This document shows positions 20,060 to 29,845 of a stretch of 64,000 nucleotides of DNA, in pieces. A program made the translations under genes and the position numbers. Every line of letters begins with the position of its first letter. Positions within the stretch are counted from its first letter, which is position 1. The notes under the pieces are model-generated. The model was not told where the DNA came from. It ran no database searches and saw only the letters and a list, made by a program, of their open reading frames with translations. This DNA comes from Shewanella putrefaciens (GTDB lineage Bacteria > Pseudomonadota > Gammaproteobacteria > Enterobacterales > Shewanellaceae): positions 1,196,501 to 1,260,500 of the forward strand of contig NZ_CP066369.1 of the NCBI RefSeq assembly GCF_016406305.1, written 5' to 3'.

Positions 20060-20087
20060 AACAAGCCGCGCATAGGCACGGCTTGTT
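20060..20087 (-). terminator. Attenuator-like stem-loop between yqeY and dnaG
   Basis: AACAAGCCG (20060-20068) and CGGCTTGTT (20079-20087) form a perfect 9-bp stem with a 10-base loop. On the minus strand the following bases are only partly T-rich (TGTTT). In E. coli a terminator sits between rpsU and dnaG and sets the low DnaG level; this may be its equivalent. Confidence 0.65.
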
Positions 20088-20105
20088 CATACACTGAAAC
20101 ACTAA

Positions 20106-20549
20106 TTATTGCAATTTTGCGCGGATCATAGCGCCGATAGCGCCCATGTCTGCACGTCCTTGAACTTTAGGTTTTAATGCTCCCATTACTTTGCCCATAT
20201 CCGCCATGGAGGATGCGCCTATTTCGACAATAGCTGCATCGATGAACGCTGCGATTTCCGCCTCAGTGAGGGGAGTCGGCAGGAAAGCTTCAATGACTTG
20301 AATCTCTGCTGCTTCCGCTTCGGCCAACTCGTTACGACCCGCTGCTTCAAATTGAGCAATCGAATCGCGACGTTGTTTCACCATTTTGGTTAAGACCGCT
20401 ATAACCTGCTCATCAGTCAGAGTTTCGCGGGTATCCACTTCAATCTGTTTGATGGCGGCTAATGCCATACGAATAGTGCCCAATCTCGCCTTCTCTTTGG
20501 CGATCATGGCCTGTTTCATATGGTCTTTTAGCTGATCAATTAGGCTCAT
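20106..20549 (-). CDS. yqeY: GatB/YqeY-domain protein
   Basis: A small soluble protein of 147 residues matching the YqeY family, which resembles the tRNA-binding tail of the GatB subunit of Asp/Glu-tRNA amidotransferase. It opens SLIDQLKDHMKQAMIAKEKARLGTIR and ends with DMGKVMGALKPKVQGRADMG, the conserved parts of the family. Its function is not established. It lies between rpsU and dnaG, six bases after the rpsU stop, a common position in gammaproteobacteria that lack the tighter E. coli layout. Confidence 0.9.
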   Translation of the reverse strand: MSLIDQLKDHMKQAMIAKEKARLGTIRMALAAIKQIEVDTRETLTDEQVIAVLTKMVKQRRDSIAQFEAAGRNELAEAEAAEIQVIEAFLPTPLTEAEIAAFIDAAIVEIGASSMADMGKVMGALKPKVQGRADMGAIGAMIRAKLQ

Positions 20550-20555
20550 AAGAGA

Positions 20556-20771
20556 TTAGTATAAACGTACGCGACGTGCGTTTTCGCGAGAAAGCTTTTT
20601 AGCTAAACGTTTAACTGCAGCTGCTTTTGCGCGCTTACGTGCAGTAGTTGGCTTCTCGTAGAATTCACGAGCACGCACGTCGGCTAAAATACCAGCTTTT
20701 TCACAAGAGCGCTTGAAACGACGCAGAGCTACGTCGAATGGTTCGTTTTCACGTACTTTAATAATTGGCAT
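20556..20771 (-). CDS. rpsU: 30S ribosomal protein S21
   Basis: A basic protein of 71 residues, the full usual length for gammaproteobacterial S21: it opens [20 protein letters not shown] and ends with an arginine/lysine-rich tail, ENARRVRLY. It binds near the 3' end of 16S rRNA and helps initiation. It is the first gene of the rpsU-yqeY-dnaG-rpoD operon and is divergent from tsaD; a purine-rich AAGGGGTG site precedes the start. Confidence 0.98.
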   Translation of the reverse strand: MPIIKVRENEPFDVALRRFKRSCEKAGILADVRAREFYEKPTTARKRAKAAAVKRLAKKLSRENARRVRLY

Positions 20772-20986
20772 ACGCCATCACCCCTTAGGTGTAGGTTGTG
20801 TGGTTCAATTGCTCGAACCAAGTCTATTTAAAATGGTGCGGAATTTTATACCGAGACACCTAGGCTTGTAAAGCCCTAATGCAGCACTGTGTTTATGGGC
20901 GGGGAGAATATAGGCCAGTGTAACTGGAGTAATTGCTTGCATACAGGTAGAATTGACGCCCTTTTATTATTTTCTGATGAGGCACC

Positions 20987-22003
20987 ATGCGGGTTTTAGG
21001 TATTGAGACATCCTGTGACGAGACAGGCATTGCCGTCTACGACGATAAGCAAGGATTGTTATCCCATGCTTTATATAGTCAAGTGAAATTGCATGCCGAT
21101 TACGGTGGTGTGGTGCCTGAACTCGCGTCCCGCGACCATGTGCGTAAGATAGTGCCGCTTATTCGCCAGGCCCTGAAAGATGCCAATACTGAGATTGCTG
21201 ATCTCGATGGGATTGCCTATACCAAAGGCCCAGGTCTGATTGGTGCTTTATTAGTGGGTGCCTGTGTTGGCCGTTCACTTGCCTTTGCTTGGAACAAACC
21301 AGCCATCGGCGTGCACCATATGGAAGGGCACTTACTGGCCCCTATGCTTGAGGAGGATGCGCCCGAGTTTCCCTTTGTTGCACTGTTAGTGTCAGGCGGT
21401 CATTCGATGTTGGTCAAAGTCGATGGCATAGGCCTTTATGAAGTGCTCGGCGAGTCGGTTGACGATGCCGCGGGCGAAGCCTTTGATAAAACAGCAAAAT
21501 TAATGGGTTTGGATTACCCCGGTGGCCCACGTTTGGCGAAACTTGCCGCTAAAGGCGTGCCAGCGGGTTATCAGTTTCCCCGTCCTATGACTGACAGACC
21601 TGGGTTGGATTTTAGTTTCTCAGGGCTAAAGACCTTTACTGCCAACACTATTGCCGCAGAGCCGGATGACGAACAGACTCGCGCTAACATTGCTCGGGCC
21701 TTTGAAGAAGCAGTAGTAGATACCTTAGCGATAAAATGCCGCCGTGCGCTAAAGCAAACGGGTTATAACCGCCTAGTGATCGCCGGTGGTGTCAGTGCTA
21801 ATACTCGTTTACGGGAAACCTTAGCCGAGATGATGACTTCTATCGGTGGCCGAGTTTACTATCCCCGTGGCGAGTTTTGTACCGATAATGGCGCCATGAT
21901 TGCCTTTGCCGGATTGCAGCGCTTGAATGCTGGGCAATGTGAAGATTTAGCGGTAAAGGGCCAGCCACGTTGGCCACTCGATACCCTACCGCCAGTGGCA
22001 TAA
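20987..22003 (+). CDS. tsaD: tRNA threonylcarbamoyladenosine transferase subunit TsaD
   Basis: A protein of 338 residues in the ASKHA/Kae1 family that transfers the threonylcarbamoyl group to A37 of ANN-reading tRNAs, together with TsaB and TsaE. It opens [18 protein letters not shown], has the metal-binding histidines in [12 protein letters not shown], the phosphate loop [10 protein letters not shown], and [11 protein letters not shown] near the C terminus. Length is standard. It is divergent from rpsU, as in E. coli, and ends in a strong terminator shared with plsY. Confidence 0.97.
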   Translation: MRVLGIETSCDETGIAVYDDKQGLLSHALYSQVKLHADYGGVVPELASRDHVRKIVPLIRQALKDANTEIADLDGIAYTKGPGLIGALLVGACVGRSLAFAWNKPAIGVHHMEGHLLAPMLEEDAPEFPFVALLVSGGHSMLVKVDGIGLYEVLGESVDDAAGEAFDKTAKLMGLDYPGGPRLAKLAAKGVPAGYQFPRPMTDRPGLDFSFSGLKTFTANTIAAEPDDEQTRANIARAFEEAVVDTLAIKCRRALKQTGYNRLVIAGGVSANTRLRETLAEMMTSIGGRVYYPRGEFCTDNGAMIAFAGLQRLNAGQCEDLAVKGQPRWPLDTLPPVA

Positions 22004-22020
22004 CAGCTGCTTATTGACAT

Positions 22021-22049
22021 AAAAAACTGCGCCTCAGCGCAGTTTTTTT
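22021..22049. terminator. Bidirectional terminator between tsaD and plsY
   Basis: AAAAAACTGCGC (22021-22032) and GCGCAGTTTTTT (22037-22048) pair perfectly around CTCA. With T-runs on both strands it serves the convergent tsaD and plsY genes. Confidence 0.93.
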
Positions 22050-22068
22050 ATGGGGACATTTAGTGAAT

Positions 22069-22680
22069 TTAAGGGGTTTTAGGGCGCTTTTTACGTGATA
22101 CTTTCGACTCTTCACCCTTGAGAAGCCGCTGAATGTTTTCCTTATGACGTATGATGATCAGTGTCGATAACATGGCGACTGGGATAGTAAATCGATCGTC
22201 AAGCCACCAAGTATAAAATGGGGCGAGTAGGGCAGTAATAATTGCAGCTAGGGAAGAGTAGCGGCTGATGAGCAGTAACACGACCCAGGAAGCCATCAGG
22301 CAAATGGCAAGGTCATCACCAATCGGGGCCATGGCACCGAAAGCCGTTGCCACCCCTTTGCCACCTTTAAAGCCAAAGAAAATGGGGTAGATATGTCCAA
22401 GGCAAGCGGCGATGGCGATAAGCCCAAGGGAGATAGCATCAATCCCCATTAAATAGGCGAGATAAGTTGGTAAGGCGCCTTTGAGCATATCAAAAAATAG
22501 CACCATAGCCGCCGAGCTTGCACCGCCGATCCGCAGCACATTTGTTGCACCCGGATTGCCCGAACCTTGGGATCTTGGATCCGGCAGGCCTCTCATCCTA
22601 CATACCAGCACAGCACTTGAGACAGAGCCCGCCAAATAGGCGCTCACAATCATCAAAAGTGTCAGTGTTAATGGACTCAC
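22069..22680 (-). CDS. plsY: Acyl-phosphate glycerol-3-phosphate acyltransferase PlsY
   Basis: A membrane enzyme of 203 residues with about five membrane segments. It acylates glycerol-3-phosphate from acyl-phosphate, the first step of phospholipid synthesis. Family motifs are [11 protein letters not shown], the glycine-rich [17 protein letters not shown], and [14 protein letters not shown] hydrophilic [10 protein letters not shown] tail closes it. AAGGAAA precedes the ATG. Its place near tsaD and folB follows the E. coli order. Confidence 0.95.
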   Translation of the reverse strand: MSPLTLTLLMIVSAYLAGSVSSAVLVCRMRGLPDPRSQGSGNPGATNVLRIGGASSAAMVLFFDMLKGALPTYLAYLMGIDAISLGLIAIAACLGHIYPIFFGFKGGKGVATAFGAMAPIGDDLAICLMASWVVLLLISRYSSLAAIITALLAPFYTWWLDDRFTIPVAMLSTLIIIRHKENIQRLLKGEESKVSRKKRPKTP

Positions 22681-22949
22681 ATTGGTTTCCTTACGCGTCT
22701 TAAGGTATTATCGCGCCACAATTTAAAAAGCCTGTTTGGCTGGTGTATTCGGTCATAGGTTAATGCGATAACGCTACTATTAAAAACAGAGTTAATTTCT
22801 TAACGAACAAATCCTTTTAGGACCGTATCCTACTTTGGATTAGCGCGAGTAGAAAGTAAATTAGTCGTCTGTTGGAATATGGCGGATTATACAGACTCTA
22901 TCGTGTTTAGCTTATCAGACCTCATAGTAATGAGTCAGTTGGAGACTGT

Positions 22950-23318
22950 ATGGATAAGGTACTTATACGGCAATTACGTGTTGATACTGTGATAGGTGTC
23001 TATGACTGGGAAAAGAAAATCCAGCAGAGCTTATTCCTCGACTTAGATATGGCGTGGGACAATAAGCCTGCGGCGATGAGCGATGATTACCAATTTGCAC
23101 TTTGCTATGAGACTGTTTCTAAACGGATCACGCAATTGATTACCGAGCAACCCATAGAACTTATTGAAACCGTTGCAGAACGGGTTGCAGAGTGTTTGCT
23201 GGCTGAGTTCAATGTCGCTTGGGTTAAGGTTGTCGTAATGAAGCCTGGGGCCGTTGCGACTGCCGCCTCGGTAGGGGTTGAGATTGAGCGCTCACAACGG
23301 GCATCAGTCGAGATTTAA
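22950..23318 (+). CDS. folB: Dihydroneopterin aldolase
   Basis: A folate enzyme of 122 residues that cleaves dihydroneopterin to 6-hydroxymethyl-dihydropterin. It opens DKVLIRQLRVDTVIGVYDWE and has the core LIETVAERVAECLL with the pterin-binding glutamate, and KPGAVATAASVGVEIER. Length is standard. It is divergent from plsY, and folK, the next enzyme of the pathway, follows 50 bases later. Confidence 0.94.
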   Translation: MDKVLIRQLRVDTVIGVYDWEKKIQQSLFLDLDMAWDNKPAAMSDDYQFALCYETVSKRITQLITEQPIELIETVAERVAECLLAEFNVAWVKVVVMKPGAVATAASVGVEIERSQRASVEI

Positions 23319-23368
23319 AATAATAGTGGTGAGTTATTGTCGTTTTTTAAGACAGTTCGGACATCTGC

Positions 23369-23872
23369 ATGGCACTTATTTACATTAGTTTAGGCAGTAA
23401 TATTGAACCCAGTCGCTATTTACAGGCGGGATTGCGGTCATTAAGGGAATGCTTTGGTCCACTAAAACTTTCTTCAATGTATGAAAGTGAGGCTGTGGGA
23501 TTTAGCGGGACAAATTTTTTAAATATGGTGGCAAGCGCCGAAACCGATTTGAATATTGCCGAGGTAGTTGCGCAGTTTAAACAAATCGAGCAGAATCACG
23601 GCCGGCTTGTGGGCGCTAAGAAATTTAGCCCAAGGACATTGGATTTAGACTTACTGCTCTTTGATGATCTTGTGTGCCAAACCCCAGTGGTGTTACCCAG
23701 AGCCGAAATAGTCAATAACGCTTTTGTGTTGTGGCCTTTAGCTGAACTTGCTCCGGAATTGATCCACCCAGTGTTGCATAAGAGCTATGCAACACTCTGG
23801 GATGAGTATGATAAAGATTCACAGCGACTTTGGCCTGTGACGTTTGAGTGGCCTGTAGGGCTGACGTTTTAA
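23369..23872 (+). CDS. folK: HPPK, hydroxymethyl-dihydropterin pyrophosphokinase
   Basis: A folate enzyme of 167 residues that moves pyrophosphate from ATP to 6-hydroxymethyl-dihydropterin. It shows the N-terminal YISLGSNIEPSRYLQ, and FSPRTLDLDLLLFDD with the magnesium-binding aspartates, then LPRAEIVNNAFVLWPLAELAP. It directly follows folB, so two consecutive pathway enzymes are paired. E. coli has folK elsewhere, so this linkage is a lineage difference. Shewanella probably keeps a second folK copy with panBC; I cannot check that here. Confidence 0.92.
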   Translation: MALIYISLGSNIEPSRYLQAGLRSLRECFGPLKLSSMYESEAVGFSGTNFLNMVASAETDLNIAEVVAQFKQIEQNHGRLVGAKKFSPRTLDLDLLLFDDLVCQTPVVLPRAEIVNNAFVLWPLAELAPELIHPVLHKSYATLWDEYDKDSQRLWPVTFEWPVGLTF

Positions 23873-23890
23873 TTTATTGATAGGGTTGTC

Positions 23891-24691
23891 ATGGATACGT
23901 TTCAGGTAATTATTTTAGCGTTGATTCAAGGGTTAACAGAGTTTCTTCCTATTTCGAGTTCGGCTCATCTTATTCTCCCTGCCCAGCTTTTAGGTTGGGA
24001 AGATCAAGGGTTATCCTTCGATGTTGCGGTTAACACGGGTTCCTTATTTGCAGTGGTGATTTATTTCAGACACGAGCTGTGGGCCATGCTTAATGCTTGG
24101 ATTGCCAGTATTTTTAAGGGCGAGCATTCGGATGATAGCAAACTCGCTTGGTGGATTATCCTCGCTACATTGCCCGCTGTATTTTTTGGCTTTATGGCGA
24201 AGGATTTTATCGAAACCCATTTACGCAGTGCTGGTGTTATCGCTGTTACTACCGTCGTTTTTGGTTTGTTGCTATGGTGGGCGGATAAAATGTCACGCCA
24301 CGATTTAACTGTGTATCAAACGGGGTGGCGCAAGGCATTGCTGATTGGTTTTGCACAGGCATTGGCGTTAATTCCTGGCACATCAAGATCGGGTGCCACT
24401 ATGACAGCCGCGCTAATGTTAGGTTTAAGCCGCGATGCTGCCGCTCGTTTCTCATTCCTCATGTCGGTGCCTGTCAGTTTAGGTGCGGCGATTTTAGTCG
24501 GTAAGGATTTAGCGGAAAGCCCTTTGCCTATTGATTATCAAGCGCTCACATTGGGCACTCTGATCTCGTTTGCGGCGGCTTATCTTTGTATTCACTATTT
24601 CTTAAAAATAATCAGCCGCATGGGAATGACTCCCTTTGTGATATATCGCCTGGCACTGGGCGCAGTCCTGTGTGGGTTTATCTTCCTATAA
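23891..24691 (+). CDS. uppP: Undecaprenyl-diphosphate phosphatase UppP (BacA)
   Basis: An inner-membrane protein of 266 residues with about eight membrane segments that recycles undecaprenyl pyrophosphate to the phosphate form for cell wall synthesis; overexpression gives bacitracin resistance in relatives. Catalytic motifs are [13 protein letters not shown] (residues 16-28) and [14 protein letters not shown] (about 161-174). It follows folK by 18 bases and is probably co-transcribed, ending at a clear terminator. Confidence 0.96.
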   Translation: MDTFQVIILALIQGLTEFLPISSSAHLILPAQLLGWEDQGLSFDVAVNTGSLFAVVIYFRHELWAMLNAWIASIFKGEHSDDSKLAWWIILATLPAVFFGFMAKDFIETHLRSAGVIAVTTVVFGLLLWWADKMSRHDLTVYQTGWRKALLIGFAQALALIPGTSRSGATMTAALMLGLSRDAAARFSFLMSVPVSLGAAILVGKDLAESPLPIDYQALTLGTLISFAAAYLCIHYFLKIISRMGMTPFVIYRLALGAVLCGFIFL

Positions 24692-24714
24692 TAGTCATAG
24701 TGATGTTTTGTCAG

Positions 24715-24739
24715 AATCGGGTCTAGTACCCGATTTTTT
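24715..24739 (+). terminator. Terminator after uppP
   Basis: AATCGGGT (24715-24722) pairs with ACCCGATT (24728-24735) around CTAGT, with six T at 24734-24739. It separates folB-folK-uppP from the rlmA-like gene. Confidence 0.88.
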
Positions 24740-24773
24740 CGTTCTGGAGCGGAGTTAATTTTGGGAGCCGACC

Positions 24774-25634
24774 ATGATATTTGAATTTCAATGCCCGACA
24801 TGTGGACTAGCATTGCAGCAGCATCAAGCCTCACAGGGATTTTATTGTGCTAATAAGCACCACTTCGATAGACATGAGCAAGGTTATTGGGTTTTTACTC
24901 CGCCCCAAAGGCAAAAACCGACAGGGGATTCCCGTCAGCAGGTAAGAGCGAAGCGTTTTCTATTAGAATCAGGTATTTTTTCACCACTCATCGATAAAAT
25001 GGCGATGATGATCCTGAGTTTACAGAAGGAAGAGCTCAGTCTGTTAGATTACGAGTGTGCTGAGGGCTTCTACCTGCGCGCGTTGTCTGCCAAGCTCTCA
25101 GAGCTTACTGATGGGGTGAATGTCCATTACAGCGGCGTTGCGGACGCAGAAAATGCTATTTTTGCGGCCGCTAAAGCGCAAACCCCCGGTATTTTATGTT
25201 TAAGCACCTCAAAAGTATTACCTTTTGCCGATAACAGCATAGATTTAGTGACTGTGATTGATAAGCCGCTTAAGGGGAAAGAATCTGTTCGCGTACTTAA
25301 AGATCAAGGGGTGATCTTGTTAGTCGTGCCTGGTCCTCGGCATTTATGGCAGTTAAAGGAATATATCTATCCCGATTTGACGGAAAAATCGCTGCAAATT
25401 AATCTGCCCTCAGAATTATCAATTCAAGAAACACAAACCCTGAGTTTCAATCTGACCGTATCGGGTGAACAGGCATTAACTTTATTAGATATGACGCCCT
25501 ATGCATGGCGGGCAACGGATAAGATGAAACACGATATCCAAGTGAGGCACTTTGAGCTGCTCGAAATTGATTTTGTATTAGTGTTGGCACAAAAGTCCTC
25601 TAATGGCGCTAAGTCCCTTAAAAGCAATAGTTGA
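24774..25634 (+). CDS. RlmA-like 23S rRNA guanine-N1 methyltransferase, degenerate SAM motif
   Basis: A protein of 286 residues with the layout of RlmA, which methylates G745 of 23S rRNA. An N-terminal zinc site is present (Cys7, Cys10, Cys25, His29), then RAKRFLLESGIFSPL, and the conserved PGPRHLWQLKEYIYPD and MTPYAWRA segments. However, motif I, usually DIGCGEGYYT, reads DYECAEGFYL here, losing two glycines of the SAM loop, and the IYAPC segment is replaced by VIDKPLKGKES. The protein may have weak or lost activity or an altered role. GGGAG precedes the ATG; the terminator of uppP separates it from the folate genes. The 611-base gap after it holds no gene. Confidence 0.75.
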   Translation: MIFEFQCPTCGLALQQHQASQGFYCANKHHFDRHEQGYWVFTPPQRQKPTGDSRQQVRAKRFLLESGIFSPLIDKMAMMILSLQKEELSLLDYECAEGFYLRALSAKLSELTDGVNVHYSGVADAENAIFAAAKAQTPGILCLSTSKVLPFADNSIDLVTVIDKPLKGKESVRVLKDQGVILLVVPGPRHLWQLKEYIYPDLTEKSLQINLPSELSIQETQTLSFNLTVSGEQALTLLDMTPYAWRATDKMKHDIQVRHFELLEIDFVLVLAQKSSNGAKSLKSNS

Positions 25635-26245
25635 GCTGGTTGTTTTTTAGTCTATTCATGGGCTTAGGGATTTTGTTTTAATGTGCTCAATAGCCTCTTA
25701 TAACGCAAGTCCATGATAGATATTGACGTTTTTATGTTGTTTTTATGTAAAGATAATCGAGGGCGGCGTTATTGTTAACTTTACGCTTATTTGTTTGTTG
25801 ATAAATATAATGCCTATCTTGCCTTTGTTTCCCTTCTAGCCTCAGTTTTTATGATTAAGCTTTCTGTAAAATGCCTACATTCTTGGTCTATAGAAATAAC
25901 TTTTTTAAAAGGGATGGCGCACCTTGTATAGGGATTTTAAAAGTATAAGCTTGGCGGAAAGATTAAAAAGCAGATGGGTATTAAAACGGATTAATGCTTT
26001 TCTGAACGACAGATTTTATACACTAGTATACAAAGGTTAATTATAAGAACTGTTGGTTAAAGGCTGGGATAATCCTGCAAAAATGGGATAGTGTTTCGGT
26101 ATGTTTTCGCTAAGGATTAATAATTAAAGGAAGGAATTCTTTAAACTGAAGGCATAAAAAAAGGCTTGGATGGATGCACTGTTAGTTGTCATCTCTCACA
26201 AGCCTTTTAGCTTAACCTACTGAATTGTAGGCTAATTACTTATCA
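25635..26245. other. 611-bp AT-rich gap before lpp
   Basis: No credible gene on either strand. The right end holds the lpp terminator (26156-26208). The rest is AT-rich with scattered T-runs and no clear dyad or tRNA-like fold. A small RNA cannot be ruled out. Confidence 0.5.
26156..26208 (-). terminator. Terminator of the lpp gene
   Basis: AAAAGGCTTG (26159-26168) pairs with CAAGCCTTTT (26199-26208) across a 30-base loop; on the minus strand seven T follow. The gene is single, so a short stable message is expected. Confidence 0.82.
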
Positions 26246-26512
26246 TTACTTCTTGTAACGAGAAGCAACGTTGTCTAGACGGTCGTTAGCACGCTTAGCT
26301 TCTGCTTGTGCGTCCATAGCTGCTGCTTTAGCATCTTTAACGTCTGCAGACAGTTTGCTTTGCTCAGATTTCAGAGAGCCGACATCAGCTGACAATTGAT
26401 CAACTTTGTTGCCCAGAGTAGCAACGCTTTCTTCCAGAGCAGTAGTGTTTGCACAACCACCTAGTAGGGCAGTCATTGCTAAACCAGCAATCATCAGTAC
26501 TTTTTTGTTCAT
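26246..26512 (-). CDS. lpp: Lpp-type major outer-membrane lipoprotein
   Basis: A lipoprotein of 88 residues. After the start (NKKVLMIAGLAMTALLGGC) the lipobox LLGGC marks lipidation of Cys20. The mature part is an alanine-rich coiled coil with heptads (LEESVATLGNKVDQLSADV), as in Braun lipoprotein, ending RYKK, where the terminal lysine is the usual site of covalent attachment to peptidoglycan. It should tie the outer membrane to the wall. The start at 26512 has AAGGGA nine bases upstream; an in-frame ATG 15 codons upstream would block the signal peptide. Confidence 0.9.
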   Translation of the reverse strand: MNKKVLMIAGLAMTALLGGCANTTALEESVATLGNKVDQLSADVGSLKSEQSKLSADVKDAKAAAMDAQAEAKRANDRLDNVASRYKK

Positions 26513-26745
26513 TGTAAAAAATCCCTTAAAATAGGTTGGATTTGAATGTTTCGCCACTTTGTAATCGAAACTGCCTAATTATGACATAGCTATTTTAATT
26601 TGCTACGAATATTAATGCGTTTAACCACTATAGACATATAAATTTTTAAAAAAAGCGTTTTTTAGTGGTTGTGTCGTCGATTTCCACCAAAAATCGGCAC
26701 TGTATTTACCATAAAGTGATGGTGGGTTTACAACTTGATTACAAT

Positions 26746-27996
26746 TTATCGGGTGCGATGTTCTGTCTCATTTTGCTTTTTGAGTTTTAGTTGGTTAACG
26801 GCTTCGATTCGCTTCAAATTGAGTGCTTGCTTTATCTCTGCGCCTTGGAAACCAGCGGCAATAATTGCGCTGACACTGACGTTATTGGCGGCTAAAAAAC
26901 ACTCAATAAGATACTCTCCCTGGGGATATTCATGGGTTTCAAATCCTGTTCGTCCACGCATGTCGGCAATGCAGCTTAAAATAACTTGATTGAGCCGCTC
27001 AGGTTTGCGCCAAAAGTCAGCTTTATCGAATATTTTGATGATGGTTTCGGATCTCAACTCAAACGCTTGGTGGATATTTTGGTGTTGATCGCTCACTAAT
27101 AATGCCAGATCGCGCATTTCGTTCGGCACGCGTAAGCGTGTGCAAAGGGCTTTAATCAGCGGCAATCCTTTTTGACCATGCCCATGGTGTTTAGGGAGAT
27201 GTTCTTTGGGACTCAATGCCTTGCCTAAATCATGGACGAGTGCGGCAAAGCGTACACTTTTATCCTGGGTGAGTAGGGCTGCCTGGGCTAGCACCATTAA
27301 TGTATGCACGCCTGTGTCTATCTCGGGGTGCCATTTTTCTGGTTGAGGAATACCAAATAAGGCAAATATTTCGGGAAAGAGTACTTCGAGGGCACCACAT
27401 TGATGCAGTACCTCAAAAAAGATCTCAGGGTTAGGCCCACTTAAGCTCTTATCGACTTCCTGCCAAACCCGTTCCGCCGTTAATGCGCCGAGTTCATCGC
27501 TCGCACTGATATGGCGCATAAGTGCTAAGGTTTCGCTGGCGATACTAAAACCCAGTGCATGGAATCTCGCCGCAAATCGGGCGACACGTAGTACTCGCAG
27601 GGGATCTTCGATAAAGGCATCGGAAACATGGCGTAATTGGCGCGCTTCAATGTCTTTTATGCCGCCGAAGGGATCGTATAACTTGCCCTCTTCATCTTGA
27701 GCTATGGCATTAATGGTCAAATCGCGGCGTAGCAGGTCTTGCTCTAAGGTCACATCTGGGCTGGCATAGCAGTGAAAACCACCGTAACCTAATCCAACTT
27801 TACGCTCTGTTCTTGCGAGGGCGTATTCCTGCTGGGTTGTCGGATGGAGGAATACCGGAAAATCTTTACCTACTTGGCGATAACCCAGTTGCAGCATTTG
27901 CTCCGGGGTCGCGCCAACGACCATATAGTCTTTATCTTTAATGGGGAGTTTGAGCAGGCTGTCACGTACAGCGCCGCCGACTAAGTATATTTTCAT
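26746..27996 (-). CDS. cca: Multifunctional CCA-adding tRNA nucleotidyltransferase
   Basis: A protein of 416 residues that adds or repairs the 3' CCA of tRNAs. The class II nucleotidyltransferase core opens [22 protein letters not shown] with the DKDYMVVG metal motif, then RDLTINAIA and the [12 protein letters not shown] arginine motif. A C-terminal HD phosphohydrolase domain is seen at [13 protein letters not shown], as in the E. coli enzyme. The gene is near uppP, as in E. coli. The C-terminal 40 residues are variable. Confidence 0.96.
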   Translation of the reverse strand: MKIYLVGGAVRDSLLKLPIKDKDYMVVGATPEQMLQLGYRQVGKDFPVFLHPTTQQEYALARTERKVGLGYGGFHCYASPDVTLEQDLLRRDLTINAIAQDEEGKLYDPFGGIKDIEARQLRHVSDAFIEDPLRVLRVARFAARFHALGFSIASETLALMRHISASDELGALTAERVWQEVDKSLSGPNPEIFFEVLHQCGALEVLFPEIFALFGIPQPEKWHPEIDTGVHTLMVLAQAALLTQDKSVRFAALVHDLGKALSPKEHLPKHHGHGQKGLPLIKALCTRLRVPNEMRDLALLVSDQHQNIHQAFELRSETIIKIFDKADFWRKPERLNQVILSCIADMRGRTGFETHEYPQGEYLIECFLAANNVSVSAIIAAGFQGAEIKQALNLKRIEAVNQLKLKKQNETEHRTR

Positions 27997-28168
27997 TAGA
28001 ATGATTCGGCTAATCTGTCATAGGGATAGCTTAACATGATGATAAGATTCCCTGTGCAACCTAGGCGCAGATATTTATTTAATGTCACATCGATGTTGCG
28101 GATGCTTTGACAATCACTGTGTGACGCTTTAACGTGAGCGTTATTTTTAGCTAAGGATGATTGGTGGT

Positions 28169-29845
28169 ATGTACAAGGCCTTTTATGGACTCAGTGATAA
28201 CCCTTTTTCTATTGCACCCAATCCCCACTATTTATTTTTAAGTGACAGGCACAGGGAAGCCTTGGCTCATTTGACCTATGGGTTAGGTGAAACGGGTGGC
28301 TTTGTGTTGCTAACCGGGGAAGTCGGTACAGGTAAAACCACAGTATCGCGCTGTTTACTTGGGCAATTACCCGATAATACTGATACTGCATTTATCCTTA
28401 ATCCTTCACTCACAGAGCTGGAGTTACTCGCCACTCTCTGTGATGAGCTTAAGATCAGTTATGGGGAAAACCCTAGCCTCAAACAATTAACCGATCATTT
28501 GAGCCGCTTTTTACTGGCAAATCATGAAAAAGGCCGTAACACGGTACTCATCATCGATGAGGCTCAACATCTGCGCGCCGAAGTGTTAGAGCAACTCAGA
28601 TTGCTCACTAACCTAGAAACGGACACTAAAAAGCTGCTTCAGGTGATATTGATCGGGCAACCAGAACTGCAGTTACTGCTCAAACGCCAAGAGCTTAGGC
28701 AGCTTGCCCAGCGTATCACGGCGCGTTATCACCTATTACCACTCAATGAGGATGAAGTTGCCCTCTATGTGTTGCACCGCTTACAGGTCGCAGGGCGATT
28801 CGAGCCGCTGTTTACCCGTAAAGCCATTAAAGTATTGCAGAAATACACTGGCGGCATACCGCGGTTGATCAATTTGCTCTGCGAACGTGCACTCATGGCG
28901 GGTTACGCTCAATCTAAAGTGCCTATTGATCACTATATGGTCAGGCAGGCCGCCGCTGAAGTGCTAGGTGAAGAGACGCCACAGCAGCATAAATATCTCT
29001 GGCCGAGTGCCATTGCCACGGCTTTAGTGCTTGCATTTGGGGTGTCTTATTGGTTGTTTACGGATAATCAAACCATAGCGAGTGCCGCCACAGACGTTGA
29101 TGCCACAGATAATCGTCTCGAACACTCCCGAGCAGCCGAGCCTACTAAGGTTGCAAGTGAGGCCAGTATGGTAGCAAGTCAGCCTAGTAATATGGCTAGT
29201 ATTCAGGCTGCCGCGTCCCCCGATCCGAGCCAAAGAGTGCTGCAGGAAGCGATAAAACAGAGCCGCAGTATCGATACCGCCTTTGCCGGACTTTTTAGTG
29301 TTTGGGGGAAAGTGCCCTTTAAGGGATTGACTGCCTGTCAATCTGCCGTTGAACAAGGGCTTGCCTGTTACCAGCAACAGGGAAACTGGATGTCGCTCAC
29401 GCGATTAAATTATCCAGCAGTTGTCTATTTAGTTGATGATAACCAACAGGATTTTTATGGTGCAGTTATTGCGGTTGATGGCGAGCAATTGTTGATGCAA
29501 CTGGGAGAGCAACAACTGTGGGTCGACAGAGCTTGGTTTAACCAACACTTCAGCGGGACGTTTGAAATCCTGTGGCAGGCGCCGAGTTTACCTATGATGG
29601 AAATCAGCCAAAAATCGAGTCCGGGACAATTGCAGTGGCTGGAAAATGCCCTTGCCCATGTGGCTAACCGCAATGCGAGAAGAGTTTCCCAATTCGATCT
29701 TAAATTAGAAAATGATCTTAAAGCATTTCAAAGCCAGCATGGATTAAAAGCCGATGGCATCGCAGGTAATCAAACATTAGTGAGGCTAAATTTGTATTTA
29801 AGTGAGCAGGGGCCACGTTTGACCGATAATGGAGCGCAGAGTTAA
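28169..29845 (+). CDS. gspA: GspA/ExeA-like AAA ATPase with peptidoglycan-binding tail
   Basis: An inner-membrane ATPase of 558 residues resembling ExeA of Aeromonas, which with ExeB helps build the type II secretin through peptidoglycan. The AAA domain shows Walker A TGEVGTGKTT and Walker B TVLIIDEAQHL, and a membrane segment lies at about 278-296 (ALVLAFGVSYWLF). The periplasmic part ends with a peptidoglycan-binding motif: LKAFQSQHGLKADGIAGNQTLVRLN. The start YKAFYGLSDNPF after Met matches ExeA; an ATG four codons upstream is less likely. The stop TAA shares its last base with the gspB ATG (TAATG), so the two genes are coupled. Confidence 0.88.
   Translation: MYKAFYGLSDNPFSIAPNPHYLFLSDRHREALAHLTYGLGETGGFVLLTGEVGTGKTTVSRCLLGQLPDNTDTAFILNPSLTELELLATLCDELKISYGENPSLKQLTDHLSRFLLANHEKGRNTVLIIDEAQHLRAEVLEQLRLLTNLETDTKKLLQVILIGQPELQLLLKRQELRQLAQRITARYHLLPLNEDEVALYVLHRLQVAGRFEPLFTRKAIKVLQKYTGGIPRLINLLCERALMAGYAQSKVPIDHYMVRQAAAEVLGEETPQQHKYLWPSAIATALVLAFGVSYWLFTDNQTIASAATDVDATDNRLEHSRAAEPTKVASEASMVASQPSNMASIQAAASPDPSQRVLQEAIKQSRSIDTAFAGLFSVWGKVPFKGLTACQSAVEQGLACYQQQGNWMSLTRLNYPAVVYLVDDNQQDFYGAVIAVDGEQLLMQLGEQQLWVDRAWFNQHFSGTFEILWQAPSLPMMEISQKSSPGQLQWLENALAHVANRNARRVSQFDLKLENDLKAFQSQHGLKADGIAGNQTLVRLNLYLSEQGPRLTDNGAQS

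Noticed and set aside
25635..26155. Possible small RNA or lost gene in the long gap after the rlmA-like gene
   Set aside because: No promoter-terminator pair or conserved fold could be picked out by eye; only the lpp terminator is clear.
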